Source: Carya illinoinensis
Lineage: Eukaryota > Streptophyta > Magnoliopsida > Fagales > Juglandaceae
DNA: 64,000 bases
Assembly (NCBI RefSeq): GCF_018687715.1
Contig: NC_056762.1
Span: 26,576,364-26,640,363 of the forward strand
Reading direction: 5' to 3'
In this document: one piece after another, positions 9,293 to 20,159 of the stretch
How the letters are laid out: each line of letters begins with the position of its first letter
Position numbering within the stretch: position 1 is the stretch's first letter
Notes under the pieces: generated by a model
The model's database searches: none
Seen by the model: the letters and a program-made list of their open reading frames with translations, nothing else
Told to the model about the DNA's origin: nothing
Translations under genes and position numbers: made by a program

Positions 9293-10534
9293 ATGGGGAG
9301 ACCAAGGAAATCTACCCAGGAACCACGGGACAATACCTCCAGGGATGACTCCCTAGCCGAAGCAATACGGCAGATGACGGAATTTATGCAGCAGAGTGCG
9401 AGGTCTCAACAGACAGGGCCTTGGCCACAACAAGGACCTTGGCCACAACAAGGGGGTCCTTGGCCACCATCAGGAGGACCTTATCCACCGTCAGGAGAGC
9501 CTTGTCCGCAACAAGGAGGGTTTTGGCCACAACCAGGAGGTCCTTGGCCATATCAGGGAGGGCCTTGGATGTATCCAGGAGGGTCCAGTAGCATGGTGCA
9601 AGCCGGATGCACCTATGAGCGCTTCCTGGCGCATAGGACTCCACACTTCACTGGAAATGAGGATCCACTTCAGGCTGGAAAATGGATCAAAGATCTGGAG
9701 AAAACCTTTGAGGTGTGTGGATGCACTGAGGCGCAACAAGTACTCTACGCCAGCTATCTCTTGCAAGGTACCGCTTCTGATTGGTGGGATACCAAGAGGG
9801 TGTTGTTGGAATCTGAACTGGGATCTTTCGCTGCGGTGACCTGGCAGCGTTTCAAGAAGGAGTTCAATGACCGCTTCTTTCCCACATCGGTAAGGAAGCA
9901 AAAGGCAAGAGAGTTCTCCAATCTGGTCCAAGGGGGCGCGACAGTGGAACAATACGCTCGGAGGTTCATCGAACTTGAGCGATTTGCTCCTCACCTTATC
10001 GCCACAAAGGAGATGCGAGCTGATCGTTTTCAGGAGGGATTGCGCCCTGATATACGTCGTATGGTGGTCAGCCATCGGATATCCACTTTTCAGGAATTAG
10101 TGGATGTGGCCACCCTGGTGGAACGAGAAAACAATCTGAGTATGGGCTCCCCTCCAGGGCATAAGAGGCGGAGTTTTTCTGGTGAAGGAAGCAGCTCGGG
10201 TTCGCCTCAGAAATTTGTTCAGCGGACCAGGACTCGACCGCAAGCATCCTCAAGTGTTCGCATGGGAGGACGTGTGCCTGTATGCGGAGTTTGTAATAGA
10301 GCCCATGTGTGTGAGTGCCCTTCTGGTGGGGCTCGATGTTATAATTGTGGCCAGCAGGGTCACTTTGCCCGAGAATGTCCAAGAGCAGCTCAAGGAAGCC
10401 GTGGAGGTAGACGCGGTGGAAGAACAAACCCGAGACAAACAGTGCAAGCCCGGGTTTATGCTGTCACACCCGGAGAGGTGGATGATGAGGCACCAGCGAC
10501 CCATGATGCTGGAGTAATCACAGGTATGGATTAA
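9293..10534 (+). CDS. gag: Tekay Gag (capsid and nucleocapsid)
   Basis: 413 residues from [10 protein letters not shown] longer open frame starts at 9137, but its first 52 residues are hydrophobic, low-complexity leader sequence, so 9293 is preferred. Order of parts: an N-terminal linker; a Pro/Gln/Gly/Trp-rich repeat ([15 protein letters not shown] and similar, about residues 40-95); the retrotransposon gag capsid domain (about 105-260, with [14 protein letters not shown] and ASDWW); a basic linker; and a CCHC zinc knuckle [14 protein letters not shown] at 10337-10378. The Gag forms the cytoplasmic particle that packages element RNA. It ends with TAA at 10532-10534 if the transcript is unspliced. 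Splicing a candidate intron at 10524 would fuse it to pol. The frame is fully intact. Confidence 0.9.
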   Translation: MGRPRKSTQEPRDNTSRDDSLAEAIRQMTEFMQQSARSQQTGPWPQQGPWPQQGGPWPPSGGPYPPSGEPCPQQGGFWPQPGGPWPYQGGPWMYPGGSSSMVQAGCTYERFLAHRTPHFTGNEDPLQAGKWIKDLEKTFEVCGCTEAQQVLYASYLLQGTASDWWDTKRVLLESELGSFAAVTWQRFKKEFNDRFFPTSVRKQKAREFSNLVQGGATVEQYARRFIELERFAPHLIATKEMRADRFQEGLRPDIRRMVVSHRISTFQELVDVATLVERENNLSMGSPPGHKRRSFSGEGSSSGSPQKFVQRTRTRPQASSSVRMGGRVPVCGVCNRAHVCECPSGGARCYNCGQQGHFARECPRAAQGSRGGRRGGRTNPRQTVQARVYAVTPGEVDDEAPATHDAGVITGMD

Positions 10535-10620
10535 TATAATTTTAAGTTGGATTTATTTCTTTTGGTGTTTTTGGTTTATTCTTTGCTTTTTAGATTTCAT
10601 GGGTTGTGTGTTTGGTTCAG
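10524..10620 (+). other. Candidate intron separating Tekay gag and pol
   Basis: CACAG|GTATGG marks a donor at 10524 and TTTGGTTCAG|GAAG an acceptor ending at 10620, bounding 97 bp of T-rich sequence. Gag stops inside it (TAA 10532-10534). Removal joins the gag frame to the pol frame with no shift: [22 protein letters not shown]. This matches the usual V-x-T-G linker just before the chromovirus protease. A second acceptor (TTTTTAG ending at 10593) also keeps frame but leaves extra residues. Unspliced RNA would give Gag and spliced RNA Gag-Pol. No transcript evidence is available here. Confidence 0.55.
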
Positions 10621-12365
10621 GAAGAGTCCGTTTGTATGAGTTTTATGCTTATACCTTGTTTGATTCCGGTGCTTCACAATCGTTTATATCTTCCATGTTT
10701 GCACGGGTGTGTGATTTGGTCACGGAAGCGTTGCCGAAGGCTATGGTAGTGGCTCTACCCGATGGTGAGATGGTGTGGTGTTCCAAGGTTGCTTTGGGAT
10801 GCCCGTTAAACTTTGAGGGAAGATTCCTGGATGCTGATTTGGTGGTGTTCAAACTGTTGGGTTTTGATATCATCCTCGGGATGGATTGGCTATACCGATA
10901 TTTTGCGAGTATTAATTGCAGAAGTCGGATAATTAGCTTTCAGCTTCCAGATGGTGATTGTCTGGAATTTGCGGGGAGTAGATTAAAAGAAAAGCCGATG
11001 ATTATATCGGCGATTCAGGCAAGGAGAGAGATTGCATGGGGAGCGGATGCATTCTTGGTTCAGATGGTGTCCACGCCGTCTGAGAAGAAGTCCTTGGCAG
11101 ACATTCCAGTTGTGGAAGAATTCCCCGATGTGTTTGTGGATGACTTGCCCGGACTACCCCCTGTTCGGGAGATGGAGTTTGTTATAGACTTGGAACCTGG
11201 AGCGGCTCCTGTGCATAAAGCTCCTTATCGCATGGCCCCGGCTGAATTAAAAGAGTTGAAGACTCAGTTGCAAGAGTTGGTAGAGAAGGGATTTATTCAG
11301 CCTAGTACGTCGCCGTGGGGTGCACCAGTTTTATTTGTTAAAAAGAAAGATGGAACCCTCCGTATGTGCATTGACTATCGGGAATTGAACAAGGTGACCA
11401 TCAAAAATAAATACCCTCTCCCGCGGATTGATGATTTGTTTGATCAACTTCAAGGAGCAGCCGTGTTCTCTAAAATTAATCTGAGGTCGGGATACTACCA
11501 GCTGAGAATCAGAGACCAAGACGTGCCTAAAACTGCTTTCAGGTCGAGGTATGGGCATTATGAATTTAAGGTGATGCCGTTTGGGTTAGCTAATGCCCCT
11601 GCAGCTTTCATGGATTTGATGAATCGAGTGTTTCGACCTTATCTGGATTCCTTTGTGGTAGTATTTATTGATGATATATTGATTTATTCCCGAGATGTTG
11701 AAGAGCATGTGTATCATCTTAGTCTGGTACTTGAGAGATTGAGAGAACACCAGCTATACGCCAAGCTCAGCAAGTGTGAATTCTAGTTGGAAGAAGTTAA
11801 ATTCCTTGAGCACGTAATTTCCCGAGGCGGAGTGGCAGTTGATCCTAGTAAGGTAGAAGCCATTCTGTCATGGCAGCGCCCGACAACAGTGCGCGAGGTC
11901 AGGAGTTTCTTGGGGCTCGCCGGTTACTACCGAAGATTTGTAGAGGGTTTTGCTCGCCTATCCGGACCTCTCACAGCTTTGACTCGGAAGAATACAGAAT
12001 TTGTTTGGTCAGAGAAATGTGAGAGAAGCTTCCAGGAATTAAAGAACAGGTTGACCACGGCACCAGTGTTAGCACTCCCAGAACCGCATAAGCCATTTGT
12101 AGTCTTCAGTGATGCGTCTAAGTTTGGTTTGGGTTGTGTCCTTATGCAGGAAGAACCACGCTTCGTCGACCCAGCGAGTATTCAGTTGCAACCGGATCTC
12201 ACTTATGAAGTTGTTCCGTCGCAGATTTTGGATTGGAATGAGCAACAGTTGAGGTCCAAGACGATACCTTTGGTTAAAGTGGCTTGGGGAGATCCGTTAT
12301 CTCAAGACTTCTCTTGGGAGCGAGCAGCGGACATGAGGGAGCAGTACCCGTACTTGTTCGAATAG
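10621..12365 (+). pseudogene. pol: Tekay pol: protease, RT, truncated RNase H, chromodomain
   Basis: The polyprotein part reads protease ([12 protein letters not shown], catalytic D at 10662-10664; [13 protein letters not shown]), then RT with [26 protein letters not shown] and the catalytic FIDDILIYS (D-D at 11670-11675). A TAG at 11784-11786 replaces the expected Trp in CEFWLEEVKFL, a single G-to-A change. RNase H begins ([18 protein letters not shown] at 12111-12113) but at about 12150 jumps in frame to a chromodomain tail ([20 protein letters not shown], then [12 protein letters not shown] and [10 protein letters not shown]). Most of RNase H and the whole integrase are therefore missing. 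It ends at TAG 12363-12365. Confidence 0.88.
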
Positions 12366-12469
12366 AGGAGGTATGTATCTTAACCTTGATCGCAGATGAT
12401 TTATGTGCTTTCTTGTGGCTTGTTTTGAGTTGGTGGTTGATCTGCAATTTCGAGGACGAAATTGTTTTT

Positions 12470-12482
12470 AAGGAGGGGAGGA
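12470..12482 (+). promoter_or_regulatory. Tekay polypurine tract
   Basis: AAGGAGGGGAGGA directly precedes the 3' LTR and primes plus-strand DNA synthesis. The clade-typical TTCGAGGACGAAATT block lies just upstream (about 12449-12463). Confidence 0.92.
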
Positions 12483-12626
12483 TGTAATGACCCGCTTTTG
12501 AGTGTATTTTCGCTGAAATGGTTGTTTTATTTTAATTAATATTTTAGTTATTTATTTTAATTTATTTGCGTTTTAAAATTTTTTTTAATTTAATTGATGT
12601 TGTGTTTTATTTCTTTTAGTTGTTTT

Positions 12627-13451
12627 GTGAGTTTTAATCTCCTTTTGGCGGTTTAGTTTCGTTTCCCGGAATGAGGATCAGACCTCATCTTTTCCCTACA
12701 TCCCTTTTCCTTTTTCTCTTCTTTTTCCTTTTTCTTTTTTTTCTTTTTCCTTTTTTCTTTTTCCTTTCTTTTCTTTTTTCTTTCTTTTCTTTTTTTTTCT
12801 TTTCTTTCTTTTTCCTCTCCCCCGCGTCGAGCACCCCCCCGGCCTCTCTCTCTCTTCTCTCTCCCTCACGCTGGAACGCCTTTCACCCCGATCTACCGCC
12901 GTCCGGCCACCGTGCGGCTCACCGCCGGTGCCGTTCGGTTCGTCTCCCTCCGGCGCACCTCCCCACCGATTTCCACCCCCATCCGGCCGGCAGTTTGGCC
13001 GGAAAAGCTCTCCAAAGGCTGCACGGATTTTGCTCCGATCCGCTGCCGTCGCTCCACCTTCGGCCACAATTTCTTCACCACTTCATCACCGGTCCCTTGC
13101 CGTCCTAACCCACCCATTTCCGGCCTCCAACGACCACCAGAACAGCTCCCACGAGCTAGCTTTCCTTTTTGGGAAATCCGGCCTCTTTCCGGCGATTCCG
13201 CCGCCACCCACGGCCAACCACCACTTCCAATAGCTTCACAACCATCCCTAGACCATTCCCTATCAATCCCAAGCCCTAGTTTGTCCCCGTTCAAAAGTGG
13301 ATTTTTCACAACCCACGGCCACAGTGAATTTTCACTGTGACGTTGCTTTTTCGGCGCCGTTTGCAACGCCGCGTGTTTTCTAAAATTGCCATATAGCGCT
13401 GTAAGTATTTTCCAAACCCTATTTTCAGATTTAAATATATATTGCTCTTTC
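12627..13451 (+). other. Block present only in the 3' LTR
   Basis: Compared with the 5' LTR, 825 bp are extra here. The right edge (AATTAATTAATCTG) and the 5' LTR junction (AATTAATTTAATCTG) share AATTAATT, which suits a microhomology-type deletion in the 5' copy. Open frames across it (for example 12671-13108) are low-complexity Phe/Leu/Pro/Ser strings and are not considered genes. Confidence 0.85.
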
Positions 13452-14045
13452 AATTAATTAATCTGCTGGTTGGTTGATTCCGGACTGAGTCCGAGGAGTT
13501 CGGGGGTCGGATGGAGGGAGGACGGAGTTGCTTGATTTATTGTTTTATGGTTGGTTGTTTGTTTTGTGCATTGATAATTGCATTTGCATGGCGCATGCAC
13601 GTGTATTTTATTTTATTTGAGAAACCCTGTTTTGCTGGCGTGATTGGATTTTCGGGTGCGTGTGTCTCACGAGCCCAAGCCGGGATGGGTTATTATCTCG
13701 GTGGAGCTCCTCTGGTCACTCGGGAGTGGATAATACTGAGTGACGTCCCCTGAGTTGTCGCTGGGCGACGACGGGAGCGGGGCTAGAGGATGGCCCGGCC
13801 AGGTACGCACAGGGCGCGAGTCTGGGCATCGCTCTACTCACCGACTCCATGACCCTTCGCTGGCGAGGGCTAGAGGATGGCCTGGCCAGGTACGCGCAGG
13901 GCGCGAGTCTGGGCATCGCTCGTTTAGGTGTCACATGCGTAATCGTTACCTGCGGTGTGGCACGGAGCCAGGGTGTGCGGATGATCCCTAGGGGAGATCA
14001 TGGTGCATGCATGACCGGTTTGTTTTTATGGTTTTCGGATACGGG

Positions 14046-14137
14046 CCATTTTCTGGGAAAATGGCGAGTTTTGGTTTTGAGGCCTTTGATCCATTTTCTG
14101 GGAAAATGGTGGTTTGGGCCATTATCTAGGATAATGG
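14046..14137 (+). repeat. Triple hairpin cluster in the Tekay 3' LTR
   Basis: Same three inverted repeats as in the 5' LTR. All arms stay perfectly paired although the surrounding LTR sequence has diverged; the only change is in the loop of the third hairpin (TGG to TAG). Confidence 0.9.
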
Positions 14138-15120
14138 CGAGGCGTGGTTTTTAAGAATATGTTTTATTGGGCCAAATGGGTTTTTGGCGTGCGTGGAAAA
14201 AATGTGGTTTTGCGGGGCATATGCATTGGTTTTTCTTGCATCCATGTTGTTTGAGTTCTATGTGTTTTTATCTGGTGGTGTTTGGGTTTACTTACCTGCG
14301 GTACCATTTTTGGTTCCGTAGCTTTTGGTGCAGAGTTCGAGGAGGAGGAGGAGGAGGCTGAGCCCGAGGATGCGGCTCCGCCGGGTTGCTGAAGTTATGC
14401 TTTGTATTTGATATTTTATTATATGCGTGTTTTGTAATATTTTATCTACGTACGTTTTAAACAGCTTGTATTACGTTGAGAACAATTCTGGTACTTAGTT
14501 ATGACTTTCGTTATCCGCTGCGTGTTCTTCCGTGCACGCTTCTGCACACACTTGGCACCGTCGATGGGATGGTGACCCGGGTTGTCAACATCCGGACGTC
14601 TCGATTTTCCCGTGTTCAGGCGTGGGGATTTGGGGGCGTCACAAATCTTCTACGAGTAATCAACTATGCTTAAATAATCATCTCCCCTATGTTCCATAAT
14701 TCTAATCTTTAGTTGAGCTATTCCAAAATATCTGAAAAATGTTATGGAGATAAGGGGTGTGTTATCAACAACTCAGTAAGCAGATGACATATACTAGTAT
14801 GTAAACATGAGCATTTTCACAGAGTTCAAAATGCAGAAACAAAATATTTCAGTTTCAATATACAAATCTCAAAAATATATATTATCAAAAAATTAGAGCG
14901 ACACTTCAAACTGTTCATATTCAAAAACCAACTTTTCATATTCAAAGACCCCTTTGGCACAACATGACTGAACATATTTATCTTATCATATCTTATCTGA
15001 GCATCATATCAGAACAGAGGTCAAGTTTAACCCCCGTGATAGGGTTGTACATTATGCGGAAAGCCAAGCAGAACATAAATCACCATGCTACCAAAGCGAT
15101 TGCATTCAGAGCGAAGACCA

Positions 15121-15235
15121 TTATTATATCCCGTGGTAGGGTCAAAGGTCACTATTATATTTCGTAACAGGCCAGAGGTCACTATTATATCCCGTGATAG
15201 AGCTAGAGGCCACTATTATCACCCATTGCAAGGCC
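15121..15235 (+). repeat. 30-31 bp tandem repeat in the solo LTR
   Basis: Four units share the core CACTATTATATCCCGT or a variant. The ATTAT(A/C) words fall at 15123, 15154, 15184 and 15215. Non-coding. Confidence 0.8.
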
Positions 15236-17180
15236 ATATATCAAAGTAAAACAAAATCAAAATCACCATATCAAAATTAGAATCTGAGTCAAAACGGAAT
15301 TAGAAAGTCATGCCAAAGGTTTTTCATAAGCCACATCATATCGAAACAGAGTATTAAAATAAATTCAAATCATTTCACATACTCAAAAACAGATGCAGAA
15401 AATCTTTATATGCACAAATTTTATAAATTTCATATTCGCTCTTTTTGCATAGTCCAAAAAATAGAATGCACAAAATTAGCTCATTTCTACACCAGTCATG
15501 AAAAAAAAATACTTTCTCATATACAGATTTTACGCATATGTAGAACAAATAACTGAGGTTGCTTTCAGATTTCTTTTCAAAACAAATATGCATATTTTCA
15601 AAATTAACCTCATTTCATTTCTTTTATGCAAAATCTAGTATAGGAACTCCACTTACCTGAATTTCTTAGTCTTTCAAGAATTCCTCACAACTGTGCTCAA
15701 CAAATAATCAATCATCACCTATAGAAAATCATATAATTTGAATAAATCTCCAATTGAACACGTAACTTGTAATTGCACCTGAAATACTCAAATCGCCTAT
15801 TTTAATTCCTCAAAAACTTAAATTTCTCTTAATCCAAAAATATCATCATTTCCCAAATTCCTCAATATCCAACTTAATCTTTGACTAGAGTATTAAATTC
15901 TAACTCATTTGCTATTGAGGTCGAAATATAAGATATCAAAATCATTATAAGCAAAAAATTAGAAAATCATAATTTTGGTTAAATCAAAATTATTATTTTA
16001 AAAGGACTCAAAAAAAATTTTGTACTTACTATTTAGTGGAGATGCAATGTATCACGTGAGGAAACTCTGTGGTCGCTGGTCGTTTCTTGAACGGGGAGAC
16101 CTGAGGGGGAGATGTGCAAATCACTAAGGTGGTAGGTTGGCTTCTGCATGTTGGGGTGTTGTTGCGTATAGGAGGTGAATACGATAGATAGTGACAACCC
16201 TAATATTTGAGGAGGAAGATGAACCTACGTGAGGGATCTATGCATATATATATATAGGAGTTTGAAAAAAAAAACACCCCAGAGAGGAGAGGTGAGGCGG
16301 GCATGCATGGGAATGGGAAGAGATTCGTGCATGGTTGGTTTCTAAATTTATAAAAGGCAATCTGTATGAGGAGTTTTATTACAAAAATGAAGGTATGATG
16401 GTAAAAGAGTTTGAAGTCTAACTAACACTCACGAGCCTGAGTTTTTTTAATATAGTGAAATTATCGTGATTCTTGTTTGTGAATAAATTTGTGAACTTTT
16501 TTTGAATTTGTTCTTTCTTAGAAACTAGATGAAGTTTATGTACTTAATTTAAGAATAAGGATAAACTTATTATTCACTAAAGTTATAATATTAACATTTA
16601 ATATACATTTAATATGGGAATAAATATTTAATATGTAATAAGTATATATAATATAGGAATACTAGTTTAATTAGAATATGATTATTATGCAACTTATAAG
16701 TAAATAACTTAGCTATATATAAAGTATAATATACATATAATAACTATAATTAATAAGAACACATTAAATATTCCTACCCTTGAGACTTTTCAAATTATTA
16801 TATTATATATATATAAGTAAAATACTTTTCAAAAAAAAAAAGTCAGTAATTAAGTTGAGAGTTGGAATGAATAAATTACTCTCTATTTAATATTAAATAG
16901 AGAGTAAATAATTAAGAATCAAATAATAACTATATTGGGTCTTGACTCAATCTAAAATGAAAATCTAATTTGTTCAAAAATTATCTTAGCCCTTAAAAAG
17001 ATTTTTAATCTAAATATCAAACTCAAAGAAAATCATAATTCACCCAAAATAGAGATTTTAGACCCATAGTCTATTTTAAAAAAATAATTAAAAACTCTAT
17101 TGGGCTTTTCACACATATAAATCCATTTTTTTTTTTAAAAAAAAAAAAAAAACTTTTTGGCACTGGACCAAGGTGTTACA

Positions 17181-20152
17181 CATGGCATACATGTAATAAT
17201 GAATATTACATGACATGGTATACATATAACAAATGGCATAACGCAATATGACATGCTTATAACATATAATAATACATGACCAAATAGATTGTATAACAGA
17301 TAAGCATTCGTAACCCAATAATCATGCAAAATAGATAAACATGCAATGACGTGCCCTGTCATGTCATGGCATATATGATAACATACATACATAAATTATA
17401 ATTCCCTTACCTATCACACATACACAGTAAACTGATAGTAAGTTAGAAGCTAACTTACCTCGATCATCATGTTCTACGAGAATAAAGTGCGAAATATGAG
17501 GAACTGAAAATAGTGATTATAAAAATTAGAAATTTAATCACTAACAACTAGAAGCATGAAAACAAGCTAACTTAGAGTAAAATTACTATTTTACCATCTA
17601 CATGTGGGTAAATGACTATTTTACCCCTAACTTAAAGATTTCACATCCTAATTCTAAAAATCTCCAAAACTTATATTCCTTATATAAATTTTATCCTGAA
17701 CTCAAATATCAGCTCAAAAAAATTTAAAACAAATCATAACTATGGAAAACACACTCTAGTCGAAACATCCGTAGGCATTTCTCTTGATTTATGTTGCAAT
17801 TCCTTCCAACTTTGAAACTCATGCTTAAACCAAAATTTTACGACAAACATCTTCATATCCTAACTTTAAAACCATATTTAAAACATCCATTTAGAAAAAT
17901 CTAATCATCAACACCAAACTTTTTTAAAAAAGATCTAAACTTTTTAACAAATAGCAAAACCTTGAATCACAAGCTTGACCCTAAATCAAAACTTATCCAA
18001 GAATTCCAAAAAATCAAATCTTACTTCTAAAATATTCATAACATCATCCTAAGATCAACCATGTTTTAAATCATTAAAAAAAAAAGTCATCAAAAATATC
18101 AAAATAACACTTAGAGTTTTTGGTTTTACATTTAGTCCAAAAACAAAAACTTTTTTCTTAACTAGCTTGGATCAAAATCTTGATCCATGGCTTAAAAGAA
18201 TGAGATCTTCAAACTAAAACATCACATAATTTAAAAATGTGTCCTAAATAATATCCAATCATCAAAATTAAAATAATGTGGCTAAAATTCAATAAAAACA
18301 TTGATCTAACCCAAAAATATCAAATCTTAGGCCTAACCGAAATCATTTTGCATAGAAAACTCATATCTTTGAAACTAAAACTAACTATCTTCAAACTAAC
18401 ATCCTAACATATAAATAAGAGACTTAGGATTATCACATAAAAATATTAAAGCCTTTGGAGTAAAATTAAATCACGAAATATTCAAACTTTCTCAAAACAA
18501 AAATTACTTTTCCACTTCCAATTTTCAAGTTTCTAGATCTAAAGAAATCTATCATCAAAAGTTTTAGCCATGTAATAAAACCTCAATGAAAATTAATAAA
18601 CACATGCTAAAAACACTCCATTAAATTTTTGGATCAAGATGTGTCCATTAGCTTGGTTAAAAATTCCAAAACATAACATACTTTCCAGTTTTACACCTAG
18701 AATGACCTTTCCAAGGTTAAAAGTACTTTTGACTAATCAAATTACCACTAAATGAGAGGAATAAGATATCCACGGAAACTAAACACAAAGACAAACAACT
18801 TGTTTAAGGATTGATCATACAAAGATACCTACAAATGGTAGAAAATCTCCACGCAAAAAGACCCAAAAATCAACCCGAGAGAGCTCTTTTGAGTTTCTCT
18901 CTAAGAGTGGGGTGAATAAGTGATGAAAGGGAGTGAAATGTCTCTTGCATGACTTTAGACTTCTGAAGGGGGGAGGTATAGGCTTGAATGACCCTTGATT
19001 GGATGTGGCTGTATCACATAAAGTGGAGAATAGTGAGGGGCAAGGACTGCCTCCTGCAGCTGTAAAGTATGGGGGGTGATTAAGTGGATTTCTTATTTAC
19101 ATCAAGATACTATTAGGTGCAACCAAGGGCAATGGATGGCCTACCATGTGGGGGAGGAAGCTTCTTCAAGAAGTTTTGACAAAGAGGCCAAATTCGTAGG
19201 CCTTGGTGGGCCTCAACCAAGTGGGCTTCAACTTAGGATTTAAAGGGAGTTTGGTTAGGGTTTTGATGCTATCAAGTCCAAATCTAATTTTTCTTGTCCC
19301 AATCAATTTTTCGAAATTTAAAAGATTGGATAATAATTTCATAACAAGAATTTGATAAATTAATAGCATGTGGAAGTGATTTAATCAAGTAATTAAATAT
19401 AATGCTACAAATTGGATCAAAAAGGGTTTGGAGGCCAACTTTAGGTTTTGGTTTCAACTAAGATTTTTGGGTTTCAATTGGATTCCAACAATTTAGGATT
19501 GAAACCCTCTTTGGTCTAGCACAATTTGGTTGATCAGATGAAAAAATAGAGTTTTGCTTAGGTGGCATGATCTCACCCTGATTTCCTTCACAAATCCATC
19601 TAATGGCTCCTCTTTGTGTCAAGTGTCTAATACTATTTACATGTATGCCTAAGATTTTGCCAAGTATCCAAATAAAACTTCTCTACCCTAATTTGGACAT
19701 TACACATTGTGATTTTGAAAACACTGCACTATGTGATCTTATCGAGGTTACTATTCATTCCAAAAAATGCATAATAAACTTAATACTGAAAAAATATTCA
19801 TATTAACCTATAGTAAAAATCGTTTACCAAAATTTAACCCCGAAATGGCCCTAAAAATAATTTCACAATTTCGAATAGGCGTTTTATCCAAAATTTTGAA
19901 AATGGGTTATTACGCCATAAAATGCTAAATAATCAACTAAGTCTAATGGTGTAGACCATTACACATTCTCTGACACTTCTAACTATCTCAAATAATTAAA
20001 ATTACATTTCTGACACTAGTGAGTGATAATGCTGACTAAGTTGACAGACTAAAACCTATTCGATCAGCTAATTCGTAAACACTTATGAAGCTTTCACGAG
20101 ATTTCTAAAACCTATAGAAATTTCTATGTTGAATTTCTAACAGGCTATTACA
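17181..20152 (-). mobile_element. Outer gypsy LTR relic(s), right arm
   Basis: AT-rich, non-coding. The minus strand starts TGTAATAGCCTG at 20152, and a second LTR-like start TGTAATGTCCAAA occurs at 19704, so two insertions may be merged here. The minus strand shows leader-like sequence with GTAGGTATC near 18830. Purine/pyrimidine bias and the TGTAAT ends match the other gypsy LTRs of the window. Internal limits could not be fixed. Confidence 0.35.
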
Positions 20153-20159
20153 GCTCAAT

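Larger units (their letters stand above)
7668..14643 (+). mobile_element. Tekay-type chromovirus (Ty3/gypsy), non-autonomous, with intact TSD
   Basis: LTRs begin TGT(G/A)ATGACCC and end GGGGCGTCACA. The element is flanked by the perfect 5-bp duplication AATCT (7663-7667 and 14644-14648). It has a tRNA-iMet primer-binding site, a purine tract, gag, protease, RT and a chromodomain tail, the combination typical of the Tekay/Del clade. RNase H is cut short and the integrase is absent. Comparing the LTRs by eye gives roughly 23 substitutions over about 1.33 kb (about 1.7%), so this is one of the two youngest insertions here. It sits inside the older solo LTR. Confidence 0.93.
12483..14643 (+). repeat. 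Tekay 3' LTR (2161 bp, long form)
   Basis: It starts TGTAATGACCC directly after the purine tract and ends GGGGCGTCACA before the AATCT duplication. The block 12627-13451, absent from the 5' LTR, holds a long C/T-rich tract (about 12690-12815), then GC-rich leader-like DNA and a GTAAGTATTTTCC site near 13400. This copy probably shows the original LTR length. Confidence 0.93.
7522..17180 (-). mobile_element. Solo gypsy LTR (minus), interrupted by the Tekay element
   Basis: Outer ends are TGTAATGCCCCGG at 7522 and GGTGTTACA ending at 17180. On the minus strand this is an LTR that starts TGTAACACC and ends GGGGCATTACA. Without the Tekay insertion it is about 2.68 kb (7522-7667 plus 14649-17180). 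Flanking 5-mers are TATAG and CATGG, which differ by two transitions, so a decayed TSD is possible. The minus strand has a TATATATATATG box near 16240 and a GTAAGTAC donor-like site near 16025, as in an LTR promoter and leader. No internal domain is present. Confidence 0.55.

Noticed and set aside
12671..13453. Several overlapping ORFs of 100-186 aa on both strands
   Set aside because: They lie in the long form of the Tekay LTR. The + strand frames are strings of Phe/Leu then Pro/Ser from a pyrimidine tract, and the minus frames are Lys/Arg/Gly-rich mirrors. Absence from the 5' LTR and overlap in three or more frames argue against genes.
7672..14643. Idea that the two Tekay LTRs come from two different elements joined by recombination
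   Set aside because: The flanking 5-bp duplication AATCT is perfect, which indicates one insertion event.
19603..19806. 67-aa ORF in LTR-like DNA
   Set aside because: No similarity recognised, located across a candidate LTR boundary (19704).
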